Assembly (NCBI GenBank): GCA_030042375.1
Contig: JASHZU010000462.1
Coordinates: forward strand, 1-9,686
Direction of reading: 5' to 3'
Length of the DNA: 9,686 nt
From: Verrucomicrobiia bacterium
GTDB lineage: Bacteria > Verrucomicrobiota > Verrucomicrobiae > Limisphaerales > UBA11358
The translations under genes were made by a program, and so were the position numbers. The stretch's first letter is position 1, and the number at the start of each line of letters is the position of its first letter. This document shows, piece after piece, positions 6,421-9,686 of this stretch. The notes under the pieces were generated by a model. It ran no database searches. It was not told the origin of the DNA and saw nothing but the letters and a program-made list of their open reading frames with translations.

Positions 6421-7014
6421 CCAATCGCCGGTCTTCAGGTAGGGCTTGAGTTTTTCTTTGAGGGCTTCGCGGCCGCGATGAATGAGCGATTTCGTGGCGG
6501 AAAGGGAACAGCGCAGGATGCGCGCAATTTCTTCGTAGCTCAAATCGTCCTGCCGGCAGAGAAGAATGGCGCTGCGCTGGTTCTCCGGCAATTCGGCCAG
6601 GGCTTCATCGATTTTTTGGACGAGTTCGCCGTGCAGCACTTCTTCCGGCGCGGCAATTTGGGATTTGTCCTCGAACTGCCGCGGGGGCTGGTCCTCGTGT
6701 TCTGTGTGCGTTTCCTCGAGCGATTCGGCGGGATGACGCGAGCGCCGGCGCAACTCATTCAGGCAAAGGTTGCGCGCGATGGTAAAAAGCCAGGTGGAAA
6801 ATTTGGCCGTCTGCTTGTAGCGGCTGCGCGATTTATAGACCTGCAAAAAAACGTTTTGGGCCAAATCCTCGGCCTCGGTTTCGTCATGCAGCGAGCGGGA
6901 AATGAAATTCGTGACAGGTTGTTTGTATTTATCAACCAGTTCGGCAAACGCGGCGCGGTCGCCGCGCTTCACGCGCAGCATCAATGCAGCATCAGGGTCG
7001 GATTGGGCGGCCAT
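6418..7014 (-). CDS. RNA polymerase sigma factor, ECF subfamily
   Basis: A 198-residue ECF (group 4) sigma factor that directs RNA polymerase to a special promoter set. Sigma region 2 spans about 21-91 (AFAELVDKYKQPVTNFISR, EDLAQNVFLQVYKSRSRY, KFSTWLFTIARNLCLNELRR). An acidic, probably flexible linker covers 92-135 (ESLEETHTEHEDQPPRQFED). Region 4 spans about 136-187 (ALAELPENQRSAILL, LSYEEIARILRCSLSATKSL, HRGREALKEKL) with a helix-turn-helix. ATG 7014 is preferred to the in-frame TTG 7020; a stop at 7026-7024 rules out anything longer. No Shine-Dalgarno is visible. No anti-sigma gene adjoins: downstream is the convergent exported-protein gene and upstream the divergent glnD. The signal it answers to is therefore unknown, and it may be controlled at the level of transcription or by an unlinked partner. 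Confidence 0.95.
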   Translation of the reverse strand: MAAQSDPDAALMLRVKRGDRAAFAELVDKYKQPVTNFISRSLHDETEAEDLAQNVFLQVYKSRSRYKQTAKFSTWLFTIARNLCLNELRRRSRHPAESLEETHTEHEDQPPRQFEDKSQIAAPEEVLHGELVQKIDEALAELPENQRSAILLCRQDDLSYEEIARILRCSLSATKSLIHRGREALKEKLKPYLKTGDW

Positions 7015-7054
7015 TGTCAAAAATCAAATTCATGATGCTCCAACCAGTGGGCAA

Positions 7055-7079
7055 CCGCAAAATCGAATTGCGGATTTTT
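7055..7079 (+). terminator. Hairpin with T-tract upstream of glnD
   Basis: CCGCAA (7055-7060) pairs perfectly with TTGCGG (7068-7073) around a 7-nt loop, followed by ATTTTTC (7074-7080). On the plus strand this has the form of a weak intrinsic terminator, 47 bp before the glnD start. It could stop stray transcription coming from the sigma-gene side or, if glnD starts upstream of it, act as an attenuator. Confidence 0.35.
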
Positions 7080-7091
7080 CTCGCAGAATAC

Positions 7092-7119
7092 TTGAAAGAC
7101 GGGGCATAAACCGTAAAAC
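7092..7119 (+). promoter_or_regulatory. Possible glnD promoter, implying a near-leaderless mRNA
   Basis: TTGAAA (7092-7097, 5 of 6) and TAAAAC (7114-7119, 4 of 6) are 16 bp apart. Transcription would begin near 7126, at or next to the GTG start. The -10 match is weak, so this is tentative. Confidence 0.25.
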
Positions 7120-7126
7120 TTAACCG

Positions 7127-9686
7127 GTGCAGGATGTAATCAGGAAAATCGAGGCTGACGCAGCGGTGCGTTTGACTTTGCCGCCGAAAAATACCCTGGC
7201 CGAGAACCTGGCCGTTTATAAGACCTTTCTCCATGTCCAGACGCACCGGCTGAAGATTTTGCATCGCGGGGGCGCGAGCGGAATAGAAATCTGTCGCGGC
7301 CGCGCGGCGGTGTTGGATGCCTTGTTAAGGCATCTTTGGGAGGCCTCGCGCGCCAGTCTTTCGCCCGAGGCGCAGAAGGTGTTTCCACCGATGGGCCTGG
7401 TGGCTATCGGGGGCTACGGGCGGGCCGAATTGAATCCTTTCAGCGATATTGATTTCATGTTTTTGCACGACGGCCAGATCGCGGCCGGCAAGCCGCTGCC
7501 GTATCTGTCCAAGCTGATTGACGGGGTGCTTTATCCGCTGTGGGACATCGGGCTCAAAGTAGGGCACGCCGTGCGCAGCATCGACGATTGTGTCAAAGTG
7601 GCGAACGCGGACATGCAGTCTAAAACATCACTGATTGAGTCGCGGCTGATTGTCGGCGACGAGGGGCTGTTCAAAAAATTTCAAAGGACTCTCGTGGCCA
7701 AATGCATCCAGGGTTTTGAGGAAAAGTATATTGCTGCCCGCCTGGAAGACCAGGAAACGCGCCGCGCGAAATACGGGAACTCGGCGACCATGCAGGAGCC
7801 AAACGTCAAGAACGGCTGCGGCGGGTTGCGCGATTTTCAAAACCTTTTGTGGATGGCTTTCTTCAAGTACCGAGCGCGTTCCCCGCGGGAATTGCAGGAG
7901 CAGTTCGTGAGCAACGCGGAGCGCAAACAACTGGAAGCGGCGTATGATTTCCTGCTGCGGACGCGCACGGAATTGCATTATCACCTCAACCGGCCGATGG
8001 ACATTTTGGGGAAGAACCTCCAGCCGGCGGTGGCGCTGGGGTTGGGCTGGCACGAACGTTCGCCCAGCCGCCGCATCGAAAAGTTCATGCGCGAGCTGTA
8101 TACGCACATGCGGAACATTTTTCTGATTACGCGGACACTGGAGCAGCGCATGGCGCTGGTGCCGGAAAAACAGAGCCGGCTTTCACTGCGGCGCTGGCTC
8201 CCCAAACGCCCGCCGCCCCTGCCGGTGGACGGTTTTATTTTCGCGAACGGCGAAATCCGCGCGGCGTCGCAACGCATCTTTCGGGACGATCCGCGGCGCC
8301 TGATGCGCGTCTTTTTGCATGCGCAACAGCGGCGGTTGCAATTGCACCCGGATTTGGCGCAGCTCATCCGTCAATCGCTTTCGCTGGTGGACCGGGAGTT
8401 TTTGAATGATGAACGTGTGCGTGAAACGTTTTTGACTATCCTGGAGCGGCGTGGCGAAGTGGCGCCGACGCTGCGGGCGATGCATGAGACCAACCTGCTG
8501 GGGAAATATGTTCCCGAATTCGGCAAATTAACCTGCCTTGTGCAGCACGAATTTTATCACCAGTACGCGGCGGACGAGCACACGCTGGTATGCCTCGAGC
8601 AACTGGACAAGACTTGGGAAGCGCAACAGCCGCCGTATAATAATTACGGGCCGTTGCTCCAGCGGCTTGCGCGGCCGGGATTGCTTTACCTGGCGCTGCT
8701 GCTGCATGACGTGGGAAAGTCCGAACATAAAAAACACGAGGGCCACGCCGTCGTGAGCGCGGAAATGGCCATGCGCGCGGCCAAACGGCTGCACCTGGAT
8801 GCGCCGGGCACGCACACGCTGCGGGTGCTGATTGAGAACCATTTGGTCATGGCAACGGTTTCCCAGCGCCGCGATTTGGATGACGACGCGGTCATCCGCG
8901 ATTTCGCGCGGATGATTGAAGACGTGGAAAAGCTGAATGCGCTGACGCTCCTGACATTTGCCGATTCCGAAGGCACGAGCGATAAATTATGGAACGGATT
9001 CAAGGATTCGCTGCTCTGGCAATTGCATTCGCGGGCGCTGGTGTTGTTGAGCGCGGGACCAGAATTCATTCGCGCCGAAGAAAAACGGGTGGAAACACTG
9101 CTCGAAGAAGTCCGTGAACTGGCGCCGGAGGAGATCGAGAACGAAGAAATCGTGGCGCATTTCTCCAATTTGCCGCTGCGCTATTTCCAGATCCGGTCGG
9201 CAAAGGACATTTTGGATGACATTATGCTGGCGCACCATTTCCTGCTGCAACTGGTGAACGAGCCCGAGCGGGCGCTGCGGCCGGTGATTTCCTTCCATGA
9301 CGAGCCGGACCGCGGCTACAGCCGCGTGAAAACCTGCACCTGGGACCGCGCGGGGTTGTTCAGCAAAATCACCGGCTGTCTGAGCGCTACGCAGATGAAC
9401 ATTTTGAGCGCGCAGATTTTGACGCGGACGGACGGCATTGCCATGGACACATTCCTGGTGCAGGAAGTGCGCACGGGCAATCCTGCGACACCGGAGCAGG
9501 GGGAAAAGTTTTCAAAATTGCTGGAGAAGGTGCTGGCGGGCGAGGACGTGGATTTGCCGGGGCTGATTGCCCGGTCCATCACGGAGCGTCCGGCGTACGC
9601 GGCTTACGCGGGAGAGCGCATGTCCACGCGCATCCATTTTGACAACCAGGTTTCCGAGACGCGCACGCTGATTGAAATTGAAACCG
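7127..9686 (+). CDS. glnD: Bifunctional PII uridylyltransferase/uridylyl-removing enzyme, 3'-truncated by window edge
   Basis: Nitrogen sensor: adds UMP to PII proteins (GlnB/GlnK) when glutamine is low and removes it when glutamine is high. 853 codons are visible with no stop; full-length relatives are about 850-950. Domains: nucleotidyltransferase with GGYGRAEL (95-102) and SDID carrying D107 and D109; GGLRDFQNLLW (from 232), the family linker motif; HD hydrolase domain with YHQYAADEHT (from 477), H527-D528 in LLHDVGKSEHKKHEGH, ENH572LVMATVSQRRDL and D613 in FADSEGT; first ACT domain from 729 (RGYSRVKTCTWDRAGLFSKI); and the start of the second ACT near 833 (RIHFDNQVSETRTLIEIE). Key residues of both activities are present. 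The start is GTG 7127, the first start after the in-frame TAA at 7121-7123; GTG at 7166 is the next option. No Shine-Dalgarno is seen. It diverges from the sigma gene; no glnB, glnA or amtB is visible. Confidence 0.95.
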   Translation, partial: MQDVIRKIEADAAVRLTLPPKNTLAENLAVYKTFLHVQTHRLKILHRGGASGIEICRGRAAVLDALLRHLWEASRASLSPEAQKVFPPMGLVAIGGYGRAELNPFSDIDFMFLHDGQIAAGKPLPYLSKLIDGVLYPLWDIGLKVGHAVRSIDDCVKVANADMQSKTSLIESRLIVGDEGLFKKFQRTLVAKCIQGFEEKYIAARLEDQETRRAKYGNSATMQEPNVKNGCGGLRDFQNLLWMAFFKYRARSPRELQEQFVSNAERKQLEAAYDFLLRTRTELHYHLNRPMDILGKNLQPAVALGLGWHERSPSRRIEKFMRELYTHMRNIFLITRTLEQRMALVPEKQSRLSLRRWLPKRPPPLPVDGFIFANGEIRAASQRIFRDDPRRLMRVFLHAQQRRLQLHPDLAQLIRQSLSLVDREFLNDERVRETFLTILERRGEVAPTLRAMHETNLLGKYVPEFGKLTCLVQHEFYHQYAADEHTLVCLEQLDKTWEAQQPPYNNYGPLLQRLARPGLLYLALLLHDVGKSEHKKHEGHAVVSAEMAMRAAKRLHLDAPGTHTLRVLIENHLVMATVSQRRDLDDDAVIRDFARMIEDVEKLNALTLLTFADSEGTSDKLWNGFKDSLLWQLHSRALVLLSAGPEFIRAEEKRVETLLEEVRELAPEEIENEEIVAHFSNLPLRYFQIRSAKDILDDIMLAHHFLLQLVNEPERALRPVISFHDEPDRGYSRVKTCTWDRAGLFSKITGCLSATQMNILSAQILTRTDGIAMDTFLVQEVRTGNPATPEQGEKFSKLLEKVLAGEDVDLPGLIARSITERPAYAAYAGERMSTRIHFDNQVSETRTLIEIET

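Noticed and set aside
7018..7020. TTG start for the sigma factor
   Set aside because: It adds only two residues; ATG at 7014 is the more usual start and neither has a Shine-Dalgarno.

Overview
The window most likely comes from a Verrucomicrobiota genome, probably of the Limisphaerales/Pedosphaera type. This is inferred from protein style, not from a marker gene. The clues are a pseudopilin with an H-X9-DG motif, a large cysteine-free secreted protein ending in a 'TGPYT...SPYT...FFRL' module, a DPE2-type 4-alpha-glucanotransferase, start codons without Shine-Dalgarno sequences, and structured palindromic repeats between genes. Both window ends cut through genes.

Layout: (1) 1-1899 (+) is the 3' part of a malQ/DPE2-type 4-alpha-glucanotransferase gene. 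(2) 1900-2458 is a convergent intergenic region with no credible gene. It is full of repeats: a 10-bp periodic repeat, a GC palindrome inside a dyad, and a composite element with four copies of one hairpin motif in +,+,-,- order. (3) 2459-3304 (-) encodes a type II secretion/type IV pilus-like pseudopilin with a good sigma70-type promoter. (4) 3305-3527 is a divergent intergenic region carrying two near-identical 20-bp direct repeats just upstream of that promoter. (5) 3528-6356 (+) encodes a 942-residue exported multidomain protein with CBM6-like, Ig-like and PA14-like segments, followed by a clear intrinsic terminator. (6) 6418-7014 (-) encodes an ECF sigma factor with no anti-sigma gene visible. 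(7) 7127-9686 (+) is the 5' part of glnD, the PII uridylyltransferase/uridylyl-removing enzyme.

The genes do not form one operon: every neighbouring pair is convergent or divergent. MalQ (alpha-glucan/maltose metabolism) and the secreted carbohydrate-binding-like protein fit a saprophytic, polysaccharide-using lifestyle. The pseudopilin could belong to a secretion or pilus machine, but no machine genes are visible. GlnD is core nitrogen sensing, and the sigma factor is an unlinked regulator. I see no CRISPR array, tRNA, rRNA, transposase gene, toxin-antitoxin pair or defence system. The most interesting signals are noncoding: the four-copy hairpin composite at 2147-2307 and the paired direct repeat at 3369-3413.
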